DNA of 64,000 bases from the NCBI RefSeq assembly GCF_013408985.1, contig NZ_JACBZT010000001.1:1240001-1304000 (forward strand). Direction: 5' to 3'. The position numbers and the translations under genes are program-made. This document shows positions 50,047 through 57,568 of this stretch, in pieces. The DNA is from Petropleomorpha daqingensis (GTDB lineage: Bacteria > Actinomycetota > Actinomycetes > Mycobacteriales > Geodermatophilaceae). The notes below the pieces were generated by a model. It saw only the letters and a program-made list of their open reading frames with translations, was not told the DNA's origin and ran no database searches. Each line of letters starts with the position of its first letter. Within the stretch, counting starts at the first letter, position 1.

Positions 50047-51812
50047 GCCAGACCTCCACCACCCGCCGGGACGCCCGGGCGGCGGCCGCTGCGCCGGACG
50101 AGAGCGGTGTCTTCACCCACCGCCAGATCCTCACCATCCTCGGCGGCCTGATCCTCGGCATGTTCCTCGCCGCGCTGGACCAGACCGTCGTCTCGACCGC
50201 GATCCGGACGATCGCCGACGACCTGCACGGCTACGACCTGCAGGCCTGGGCGACCACGGCGTTCCTCATCACCTCGACGATCGCCACCCCGCTCTACGGC
50301 AAGCTGTCGGACCTCTACGGGCGCCGGCCGTTCTACCTGTTCGCGATCGGCACGTTCGTCATCGGGTCGATGCTCTGCGGCCTGGCCACCTCCATGTACC
50401 AGCTGGCCGCGTTCCGCGCCTTCCAGGGCATCGGCGCCGGTGGCCTCATGTCGCTGGCGCTGGCGATCATCGGCGACATCGTGCCGCCGCGCGAGCGCTC
50501 CCGGTACCAGGGCTACTTCATGGCCGTCTTCGGCACCTCGAGCGTGCTGGGTCCGGTCATCGGCGGCTTCTTCGCCGGCCAGGCCTCGCTGCTGGGCATC
50601 ACCGGCTGGCGCTGGATCTTCTACATCAACGTGCCGCTCGGCATCGCCGCGTTCCTCGTCGTCATGCGCGTGCTGCACCTGCCGCACACCCGGCGCGACC
50701 ACCGGATCGACTGGCCGGGCGCGATCGCGCTGATCGTCTGCCTGGTGCCGCTGCTGATCGTCGCCGAGCAGGGCCGCAGCTGGGGCTGGGGTTCGGGCCG
50801 GTCGGTGCTCTGCTACGTCATCGGCGCCATCGGCCTCGTGCTGTTCATCCTGGCCGAGCGCGCCTACAAGGACGACGCCCTGCTGCCGCTGCGGCTGTTC
50901 AAGAACCGCAGCTTCTCCGTCGGTGCCGTCGGCAGCATCGTGCTCGGTGCCGGCATGTTCGGCGGCATCCTGCTCCTGCCGCAGTACCTGCAGGTCGTCC
51001 ACGGCTCGAGCCCGACCGTCGCCGGTCTGCAGATGATCCCGCTGGTCGCCGGCATCATGACCGGCGCGATGAGCTCCGGTATCGCGATCTCCAAGACCGG
51101 CCGGTACAAGGCGTTCCCGCTGATCGGCATCGTCCTGATCGTCGCCGCGCTCGTGTCGATGGCCTTCGTGATCGACGCGCACACCTCGGTGTGGACCCTC
51201 GTGCCGTTCATGATCCTTCTGGGCCTGGGCCTCGGCTTCAACTTCCAGCCGGTGATCCTCGCGGTCCAGAACGCGGTCAACCCGCGGGAGATGGGTGTCG
51301 CGACCTCGTCGGTGACCTTCTTCCGGCAGATGGGCGGCACGATCGGCGTCGCCGCCTTCCTGTCGCTGCTGTTCACCCGCCTGGGCAGCGAGATCCCCGA
51401 CCAGATCCGGCAGGCCGTCGCGGCCAATCCCGCGGCCGGCCAGCAGGCCGCGCAGCTGCAGCAGGCCGGCGCCGACAGCGTGCTGGCCGACACCAGCGGC
51501 ATCCACCGCTTCCCGCTGCTGGTCGAGCCGTTCAACATCGGGTTCTCGAACGCGATCTCCACCGTGTTCCTGGTGGCCGCGGCCGTCGTGGCGGTCGGCT
51601 TCTTCGTCCTGTGGTTCCTGCCGGAGGTGCCGCTGCGCAACCTGTCGGGCATCCAGGCCCAGCAGGAGGCCGCAGCCGGTGCGGCCGCGGCCGACGCCGT
51701 CCCGCCGGCCGTCGAGCGGACGCGCGAGGAGGAGACGGCCAACGCCGTCGGGGCCGCGGCACCGACGTCCACACCGCCGCCCGCCGGAAAGCCCAAGGAC
51801 CCCCAGGGCTGA
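50043..51812 (+). CDS. DHA2-family (14-TMS) MFS multidrug exporter
   Basis: A 589-residue proton-driven exporter of the EmrB/QacA type with 14 predicted transmembrane segments. Motifs include LAALDQTVVSTAIRTI in helix 1, GKLSDLYGRRPFYL (motif A) and GYFMAVFGTSSVLGPVIGG (motif C). The C-terminal tail is an Ala/Pro-rich cytoplasmic stretch. Substrate range unknown; regulated by the preceding MarR. Confidence 0.9.
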   Translation: MSQTSTTRRDARAAAAAPDESGVFTHRQILTILGGLILGMFLAALDQTVVSTAIRTIADDLHGYDLQAWATTAFLITSTIATPLYGKLSDLYGRRPFYLFAIGTFVIGSMLCGLATSMYQLAAFRAFQGIGAGGLMSLALAIIGDIVPPRERSRYQGYFMAVFGTSSVLGPVIGGFFAGQASLLGITGWRWIFYINVPLGIAAFLVVMRVLHLPHTRRDHRIDWPGAIALIVCLVPLLIVAEQGRSWGWGSGRSVLCYVIGAIGLVLFILAERAYKDDALLPLRLFKNRSFSVGAVGSIVLGAGMFGGILLLPQYLQVVHGSSPTVAGLQMIPLVAGIMTGAMSSGIAISKTGRYKAFPLIGIVLIVAALVSMAFVIDAHTSVWTLVPFMILLGLGLGFNFQPVILAVQNAVNPREMGVATSSVTFFRQMGGTIGVAAFLSLLFTRLGSEIPDQIRQAVAANPAAGQQAAQLQQAGADSVLADTSGIHRFPLLVEPFNIGFSNAISTVFLVAAAVVAVGFFVLWFLPEVPLRNLSGIQAQQEAAAGAAAADAVPPAVERTREEETANAVGAAAPTSTPPPAGKPKDPQG

Positions 51813-51829
51813 CACCGGCCACGTCATCA

Positions 51830-51865
51830 GAGGGCCCCTTCCCGCTCCGGCGGGGAGGGGCCCTC
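51830..51865 (+). terminator. Terminator hairpin after the DHA2 exporter
   Basis: 15-bp stem with one G-T wobble (GAGGGCCCCTTCCCG at 51830-51844 and 51851-51865) around CTCCGG, 17 nt after the exporter stop. Confidence 0.75.
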
Positions 51866-51881
51866 GGCCTACTGTGGGTCG

Positions 51882-53675
51882 GTGCGCTCGTCGACCGTCC
51901 TGTCCCGCCGCGACCTCGACTTCCTGCTCCACGAGTGGCTGCAGGTGGAGACCCTGATCAAGCGGCCCCGCTACGCCGAGCACTCGCGCGAGACCTTCGA
52001 CGCGGTGCTGGACCTGGCCGAGGAGATCGCCACCGAGCACTTCGCGCCGCACAACCGAACGGCCGACGAGAACGAGCCGCGGATGGTCGACGGCAAGGTC
52101 GTGCTCATCCCCGAGGTCGCCGCCGCGCTGAAGGTGTTCACCGAGGCCGGGCTCATGGCCGGGGAGTTCGACGAGGCCTACGGCGGCATGCAGCTGCCGC
52201 ACACCGTCGGGCAGGCGGTGTTCGCCTGGTTCAAGGCCGCCAACGTCGGGACGTCGTCCTACCCGTTCCTCACCATGGCCAACGCGCGGCTGCTGCTCAC
52301 CCACGGCTCCGAGGAGCAGAAGCGGACCTACGTCGGGCCGATGGTCGAGGGCCGCTGGTTCGGCACGATGGCGCTCTCGGAGCCGCAGGCCGGCTCGTCG
52401 CTGGCCGACATCACCACGCGCGCCGAGCCCCAGGACGACGGCACCTACCGGCTGACCGGCAACAAGATGTGGATCTCGGCCGGCGACCACGAGCTGACCG
52501 AGAACATCGTCCACCTCGTGCTGGCCAAGATCCCCGGCGGTCCGGCCGGGGTGAAGGGCATCTCGCTGTTCGTCGTCCCCAAGTTCCTGGTGGACGACGA
52601 CGGCTCGCTCGGCGAGCGCAACGACGTCGTCCTGGCCGGGCTGAACCACAAGATGGGCTACCGCGGGACGACGAACACCCTGCTGAACTTCGGCGAGGGC
52701 GTGCACACCCCGGGCGGGCGGGCCGGCGCGGTCGGCTACCTGGTCGGCGAGCCGCACCGCGGGCTGACCTACATGTTCCACATGATGAACGAGGCCCGGA
52801 TCGGCGTCGGCATGGGCGCGACGGTGCTCGGCTACACCGGCTTCCTGCACGCCCTGGAGTACGCCAAGACCCGCACGCAGGGCCGGCCCGCCGCGGCGAA
52901 GGACCCCGCGGCTGCACCGGTGCGGATCATCGAGCACCCCGACGTGCGCCGGATGCTGCTGGCCGCGAAGTCCTACGCCGAAGGCGGGCTGGCGCTCGGC
53001 CTCTACTGCGCCCGGCTGGTCGACGAGGAGCAGACCGCCGAAGACGCCGCCGACCGCGCCCGCGCGCACCTGCTGCTGGACACGCTCACCCCGATCGCCA
53101 AGGCATGGCCGTCGCAGTGGGGGCCGGTCGCCGACGACCTGGCGATCCAGGTGCACGGCGGCTACGGCTACACCCGCGACTACCCGGTCGAGCAGTTCTA
53201 CCGGGACAACCGGCTCAACCCGATCCACGAGGGCACCAACGGGATCCAGGCGCTCGACCTGCTCGGCCGCAAGGTCGTCGCGCAGGGCGGCGAGGGGCTG
53301 CGGCTGCTGGTCGAGGCGATCCGGGCGACGACCGCGCGGGCGGCCGGGACCGGCTGGTCGGACTTCGCCGCCGACCTCGACGCCGCCGTCGAGCGGCTGG
53401 CCGCGGTCACCGCGACGCTCTGGGGCACCGGTGACGCCGAGCTGGCGCTGGCGAACGCGAGCGCCTACCTGGAGGCGGCCGGGCACCTCGTCGTCGCCTG
53501 GCTGTGGCTGGAGCAGGCGCTGGCGACCGGCACCGCCACCAGCGACTTCCACGAGGGCAAGCGCGTCGCGGCGCGGTACTTCCACCGCTGGGAGCTGCCG
53601 AAGGTGCACGTCCAGTTCGACCTGCTGGAGTCGCTGGACCGCACAGTCCTCGACACCGCCGAGAGCTGGCTCTGA
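51882..53675 (+). CDS. Acyl-CoA dehydrogenase (DmdC/long type)
   Basis: A 597-residue acyl-CoA dehydrogenase with N-terminal, middle (GTMALSEPQAGSSLADI), C-terminal and an extra C-terminal dehydrogenase domain (about 470-597), the layout of methylmercaptopropionyl-CoA dehydrogenase DmdC and related enzymes. HEGTNGIQALDLLGRK carries the probable catalytic Glu. Substrate cannot be set. GTG 51882 is 6 nt after TACTGT, a leaderless-type start. Confidence 0.87.
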   Translation: MRSSTVLSRRDLDFLLHEWLQVETLIKRPRYAEHSRETFDAVLDLAEEIATEHFAPHNRTADENEPRMVDGKVVLIPEVAAALKVFTEAGLMAGEFDEAYGGMQLPHTVGQAVFAWFKAANVGTSSYPFLTMANARLLLTHGSEEQKRTYVGPMVEGRWFGTMALSEPQAGSSLADITTRAEPQDDGTYRLTGNKMWISAGDHELTENIVHLVLAKIPGGPAGVKGISLFVVPKFLVDDDGSLGERNDVVLAGLNHKMGYRGTTNTLLNFGEGVHTPGGRAGAVGYLVGEPHRGLTYMFHMMNEARIGVGMGATVLGYTGFLHALEYAKTRTQGRPAAAKDPAAAPVRIIEHPDVRRMLLAAKSYAEGGLALGLYCARLVDEEQTAEDAADRARAHLLLDTLTPIAKAWPSQWGPVADDLAIQVHGGYGYTRDYPVEQFYRDNRLNPIHEGTNGIQALDLLGRKVVAQGGEGLRLLVEAIRATTARAAGTGWSDFAADLDAAVERLAAVTATLWGTGDAELALANASAYLEAAGHLVVAWLWLEQALATGTATSDFHEGKRVAARYFHRWELPKVHVQFDLLESLDRTVLDTAESWL

Positions 53676-53736
53676 AGGCCCCGCTTCAGGGGCCCGCCGC
53701 GAGCTTGCGAGTGGTGGGGGGAAGTGGGGTCCTTAC
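53676..53736. repeat. REP-like hairpin repeat, copy 2 (inverted)
   Basis: Fills the gap between the convergent acyl-CoA dehydrogenase and the 53-aa gene. Read on the minus strand it gives AAGGACCCC, then CCCCCCACC, core CTCGCAAGCTCG, GCGGCGGGCCCCTG, almost base for base copy 1 at 37769-37837. Outer arms AAGGCCCC/GGGGTCCTT pair with a single bulge. Confidence 0.72.
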
Positions 53737-53898
53737 CTACGCGGTGATCGCGGGCGCCGGGTCGGCGGCGGTGTTGTCCTCGAAGACGGTGGGTCGCTGC
53801 TCGCGCTCGTAGCGCGCGGTCGAGCGGGTGCCCAGCGCGATCACCAAGGCGGTCAGCACCAGGAACCCGACAAGGCTCACGGCCGGCCACAGGACCAT
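53737..53898 (-). CDS. 53-residue single-pass membrane protein
   Basis: ATG 53898 gives a 53-residue protein with one transmembrane helix (about 4-23, WPAVSLVGFLVLTALVIALG) and a polar tail TRSTARYEREQRPTVFEDN. No recognised family. GGGGGAG lies 7 nt upstream. Bidirectionally isolated: convergent with the acyl-CoA dehydrogenase and divergent from the yihY-type gene. Confidence 0.6.
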   Translation of the reverse strand: MVLWPAVSLVGFLVLTALVIALGTRSTARYEREQRPTVFEDNTAADPAPAITA

Positions 53899-53976
53899 CG
53901 GTTGTCTCCCCCAACTCGGTGTGCGTGCCACCCGGGCTGACCTGAGCGGCACGTTCTCGTGGAGAGCTTCTTCCCC

Positions 53977-53992
53977 GGAACGGTGCCGTTCC
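53977..53992. repeat. Palindrome GGAACGGTGCCGTTCC in the yihY upstream region
   Basis: Perfect 7+2+7 palindrome in the 291-bp gap between the divergent 53-aa and YihY genes. It could be an operator. The rest of the gap shows no ORF or clear promoter I would defend. Confidence 0.4.
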
Positions 53993-54189
53993 AATCGTCG
54001 GAAACGGGAATCCCCCGTCCGGGTGTGACGACAGTCATCCGCGCGTGCCCGCATCCTCCGTCGTCCACCCTCCGTGACGGAGGACCTCGTCCCGGCGCGT
54101 CGTGACTCGCCCGGGCGACGCGACCGGAATGGAACCGGATCGGCTGGGGCACAACCGAACCAACCGCCCTGATCCGGAGGACCCCTCTC

Positions 54190-55224
54190 ATGGCCCGAGC
54201 AACCGGCTCCAGCCGGACCGAGACGGAGACCCGCTTCTCCGACAACCGCGCCGGTGACCCGGCCCCGCAGGACGACGTCGTCAGCGGTACGCGCGCCGAC
54301 TTCGCGCCCACCGGCGCGGACGCGCGACCCACCTTCTTCGCCACGCTCAAGCGGACGGCGAAGGAGTTCAGCGAGGACAACATGACCGACTGGGCCGCCT
54401 CGCTCACGTACTACGGGGTGCTGGCGCTCTTCCCGGCGCTGCTGGCGATCATGTCGATCATCGGGCTGATCGCCGATCCGAAGACGCTCACCGATGCCCT
54501 GACCACGGTGATCCCCGGAGCGGCCCAGGGGACGATCGGCAAGGTCGTCGACCAGGTCGCCGGCCACGCAGGCACCGCCGGCTTCGGCCTGGTGCTGGGG
54601 ATCGTCGGCGCGATCTGGTCGGCCTCGGGCTACGTCGGCGCCTTCACCCGCGCGGCCAACGTCGTCTACGAGACGCCGGAAGGCCGCAAGATCTGGAAGC
54701 TGAAGCCGCTGCAGCTGCTGGTCACGCTCGTCGGCGTGGTCATGGCGGCGATCATCCTCGCCGCGGTCGTGCTCAGCGGGCCGGTCGTGAAGGCCCTCGG
54801 CAACGCGATCGGGCTCGGCAGCACGGCGACCACGGTGTGGGACATCGCCAAGTGGCCGGTGATCGTCGTCCTCGTCGCCCTGATGATCGCGATCCTGTAC
54901 TACGCGACCCCCAACGTCCGCCTCCGCGGGTTCAAGTGGGTCAGCCCCGGCGCCGGCGCCGCGCTGCTGATCTGGGCGGCCGCCTCGGCGCTGTTCGCGT
55001 TCTACGTCGCCAACTTCGGCAGCTACAACAAGACCTACGGCGCGCTGGCCGGCGTGATCATCTTCCTGGTCTGGTTCTGGCTGACCAACGTGGCGCTGCT
55101 GTTCGGCATCGAGCTGGACTCGGAGATCGAGCGCAGCCGCGAGCTGAAGGAGGGCGTGCCGCGGGCGGACAAGGAGATCCAGCTCGACGCCCGCGCGACG
55201 CCCAAGGACAAGCAGACGACGTAG
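54190..55224 (+). CDS. YihY/virulence factor BrkB family membrane protein
   Basis: A 344-residue protein with a charged N-terminal region (1-60), six transmembrane segments in the YihY pattern (SLTYYGVLALFPALLAIMS, GIVGAIWSASGYVGAFTRA, IIFLVWFWLTNVALLFGIEL) and a charged tail. Once called ribonuclease BN; real function unknown. ATG 54190 has CCGGAGGACC 8 nt upstream. Confidence 0.87.
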   Translation: MARATGSSRTETETRFSDNRAGDPAPQDDVVSGTRADFAPTGADARPTFFATLKRTAKEFSEDNMTDWAASLTYYGVLALFPALLAIMSIIGLIADPKTLTDALTTVIPGAAQGTIGKVVDQVAGHAGTAGFGLVLGIVGAIWSASGYVGAFTRAANVVYETPEGRKIWKLKPLQLLVTLVGVVMAAIILAAVVLSGPVVKALGNAIGLGSTATTVWDIAKWPVIVVLVALMIAILYYATPNVRLRGFKWVSPGAGAALLIWAAASALFAFYVANFGSYNKTYGALAGVIIFLVWFWLTNVALLFGIELDSEIERSRELKEGVPRADKEIQLDARATPKDKQTT

Positions 55225-55233
55225 CGCGATGGA

Positions 55234-55282
55234 CACACGTCAGTGGCCCTCTCACCGCGCGTGAGAGGGCCACTGACGTGTG
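55234..55282 (+). terminator. 22-bp perfect hairpin between yihY-type gene and acyl-CoA dehydrogenase
   Basis: Arms 55234-55255 and 55261-55282 are perfectly complementary over 22 bp with a 5-nt loop CGCGC; the arm includes GTCAGTGGCCCTCTCAC. It starts 10 nt after the upstream stop. Likely terminator, but unusually long and perfect for one. Confidence 0.7.
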
Positions 55283-55314
55283 ATGATCTCCAGGCGCAGC
55301 CGGGAAGGACTCCC

Positions 55315-56490
55315 ATGGACACCATCAGCGCCTCCGATTTCTACGACCTGGCCGGGCTTCTCCCCGACGAGGACCGCGAGCTGCTGCGGCGGGTCCGGAC
55401 CTTCATGGACGAGAAGGTCGAGCCGGTCATCAACGAGTGGTGGACGCGCGGCAAGTTCCCGCAGCCGCTCATCCCCGAGCTGGCCGAGCTCGGCATCGCC
55501 GGCAACCCGTACCGCGGCTACGGCTGCCCGGGCCGGTCCTTCCTCACCGACGGCATGGTGGCGATGGAGCTCTCGCGCGGCGATCCGTCGATCGCGACGT
55601 TCTTCGGCGTCCACGGCGGCCTGGCGATGGGCACGATCTACCTCTGCGGCTCCGAGGAGCAGAAGCAGCGCTGGCTGCCGCCGATGGCCCGGATGGAGCT
55701 GATCGGCGCGTTCGGGCTGACCGAGCCGCAGTCCGGCTCCGACGTCGCCCGCGGCCTGCGGACCACCTGCCGCCGGGACGGCGACAGCTGGGTGATCGAC
55801 GGGCACAAGAAGTGGATCGGCAACGCCAGCTTCGCCGACCTGGTCGTCATCTGGGCCCGCGACGAGGAGACCGACCGGGTGCTCGGCTTCGTCGTCGAGA
55901 AGGACACCCCCGGCTTCTCCACGGTCGACCTCGAGGACAAGATCGCCCTGCGGGCGGTGCAGAACGCGCTGATCACCCTGGACGGCGTGCACGTGCCGGA
56001 GGAGAACCGGCTGCAGGAGGCGAACAGCTTCCGCGACACCGCCAACGTGCTGCGGATGACCCGCGCGAGCGTCGCGTGGTCGGCGGTGGGCTGCTCGCGC
56101 GGCGCCTACGAGCACGCGCTGGCCTACGCCGGCGAACGCACCCAGTTCGGGCGGCCGATCGCGGAGTTCCAGCTGGTCCAGGACCTGCTGGTGCGCATGC
56201 TGGGCAACATCACCGCCTCCGCGGCGATGTGCACGCGGGTCTCGCAGCTGCAGGACGAGGGCCGCCTCGCCGACGAGCAGGCGTCGCTGGCCAAGGCCTT
56301 CTGCACGATGCGGATGCGCGAGACCGTCGGCTGGGCGCGGGAGCTGATGGGCGGCAACGGGATCCTGCTGGAGAACCACGTGGGCCGGTACGTCGCCGAC
56401 GCCGAGGCGATCTACTCCTACGAGGGCACCCGCGAGGTGAACAGCCTCATCGTCGGCCGCGCGATCACCGGTAGAGGCGCCATCGTTTAA
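55315..56490 (+). CDS. Glutaryl-CoA-dehydrogenase-like acyl-CoA dehydrogenase
   Basis: A 391-residue acyl-CoA dehydrogenase with FAD motifs GAFGLTEPQSGSD and WIGNASFADLVVIWAR and the catalytic Glu in YEGTREVNSLIVGRAITG, a C-terminus typical of glutaryl-CoA dehydrogenase-type enzymes. A role in lysine or tryptophan breakdown is possible. ATG 55315 is preceded by GGAAGGAC. Confidence 0.85.
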   Translation: MDTISASDFYDLAGLLPDEDRELLRRVRTFMDEKVEPVINEWWTRGKFPQPLIPELAELGIAGNPYRGYGCPGRSFLTDGMVAMELSRGDPSIATFFGVHGGLAMGTIYLCGSEEQKQRWLPPMARMELIGAFGLTEPQSGSDVARGLRTTCRRDGDSWVIDGHKKWIGNASFADLVVIWARDEETDRVLGFVVEKDTPGFSTVDLEDKIALRAVQNALITLDGVHVPEENRLQEANSFRDTANVLRMTRASVAWSAVGCSRGAYEHALAYAGERTQFGRPIAEFQLVQDLLVRMLGNITASAAMCTRVSQLQDEGRLADEQASLAKAFCTMRMRETVGWARELMGGNGILLENHVGRYVADAEAIYSYEGTREVNSLIVGRAITGRGAIV

Positions 56491-56546
56491 GGACCCCGTT
56501 CTCCCCACCCTTCGCACGCTCAGGGTGGGACCCGGAACGGGGCCGA
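56487..56546. repeat. REP-like hairpin repeat, copy 3
   Basis: AAGGACCCC at 56488, CCCCGTTC pairing with GAACGGGG, and inner CCCACCCT/AGGGTGGG around a TCGCACGCTC loop. Shares the start and the core with copies 1 and 2 but has a shorter inner stem. Lies between convergent acyl-CoA dehydrogenase and the OpuAC-type gene. Confidence 0.7.
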
Positions 56547-56576
56547 GAGCACGCCGGACGACTCACGTCGGCTGCC

Positions 56577-57482
56577 TCACTGGCGTTCCCACCACTGCTT
56601 GGCGGCTTCCTGCGGGGTGAGGTCGTCGATGTCGACGGCACGGTTGAGCGCCACCACCTCCTGGGCGGTCAGCCGCGCGCTGGTCTCGTCCAGGGCCCTG
56701 CGCAGCCGGTCGCCCCACCGGTCCAGGACGGCGGTGCGGACCAGCGGGACGACGTTCTCGTGCGGCTGGAGCCCCAGATCGTCGATGAGCAGGATGATCG
56801 GCGCGGAGAACCGGCGGGCGTCGGTGGTCTCCAGCAGCCCGACGTCGATGTCGCCGACCTGCAGCGCCTCCACGGTCGCCTCGCGCGAGGGCATGCTGCG
56901 CACCTCCTTGAACCGGATGCCGTAGACCTCCTCCAGCCCGGGCAGGCACAGCGGCCGGTCGGGGCACTCGGGTGGGCCGCCGAAGACCAGGTCGGGGGCG
57001 AGCGGGGCCAGCTCCGAGAGCCGGCCGACGTGGTGCTCGCCGGCGAAGGTGCTCGACACCGCGAAGCCGTTCTGGTCCTCGGCCGGTGCCGGGTCCAGCA
57101 CCGTGACCCCCCGCGGGCCGAGCGCCTGCTCCAGCTCGGTCCGCACCTCCTCGGGCGGCCGGCCGCGGACCTCCTGCCGCAGCGCGAACTGGGTGACGGT
57201 GCCCAGGTAGTCGATGACGACGTCGACCACGCCCTGCTCGAGCGCCGGCTCCACGACCTCCCGGGTCGCGCCGGCCCGGTCGACGGTCACCGGCAGGCCG
57301 GTCCGGCGCACCGCCTCGGCGTAGACCTCGACCAGGACCTGGTTCTCGGAGAAGTCGTAGGCGACGAACCGGATCGTCCCGTCGGACGGCGGCGCGGCCC
57401 GCTGGGGCGTGCCGCCGGTGCAGCCGACGACCCCCGCGAGGACGGCCGCGACCACCGCGCAGGACGCCCGGCGAGCACGCAC
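56577..57482 (-). CDS. Glycine-betaine-type (OpuAC/ProX-like) substrate-binding lipoprotein
   Basis: A 301-residue protein from GTG 57482 with GAGGGGAGGAG upstream; signal peptide with lipobox VVGC near residue 20, then a type II periplasmic-binding fold: YDFSENQVLVEVYAEAVRRT, VVIDYLGTVTQFAL and DIDVGLLETTD. Binds quaternary amines or related osmolytes in its family. No permease or ATPase gene is next to it, so it is an orphan or serves a transporter encoded elsewhere. Confidence 0.8.
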   Translation of the reverse strand: MRARRASCAVVAAVLAGVVGCTGGTPQRAAPPSDGTIRFVAYDFSENQVLVEVYAEAVRRTGLPVTVDRAGATREVVEPALEQGVVDVVIDYLGTVTQFALRQEVRGRPPEEVRTELEQALGPRGVTVLDPAPAEDQNGFAVSSTFAGEHHVGRLSELAPLAPDLVFGGPPECPDRPLCLPGLEEVYGIRFKEVRSMPSREATVEALQVGDIDVGLLETTDARRFSAPIILLIDDLGLQPHENVVPLVRTAVLDRWGDRLRRALDETSARLTAQEVVALNRAVDIDDLTPQEAAKQWWERQ

Positions 57483-57568
57483 GGCTCCTCCCCTCGCCGC
57501 GGGAAGGGGGCAAGGGTAGGCGCGAAAGGGGTGTCGGCGGCACCCGTCCGGGAGGACCATTCCTCGGC

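Noticed and set aside
49974-53609. 1211-codon minus-strand frame opposite the DHA2 exporter and acyl-CoA dehydrogenase
   Set aside because: Shadow frame; composition is low-complexity and both plus-strand genes are clear.
53899-54189. Extracytoplasmic sigma (GGAAC-N-GTT) promoter in the yihY upstream region
   Set aside because: GGAAC and GTT elements belong to a 16-bp palindrome with spacing far too short for a promoter.
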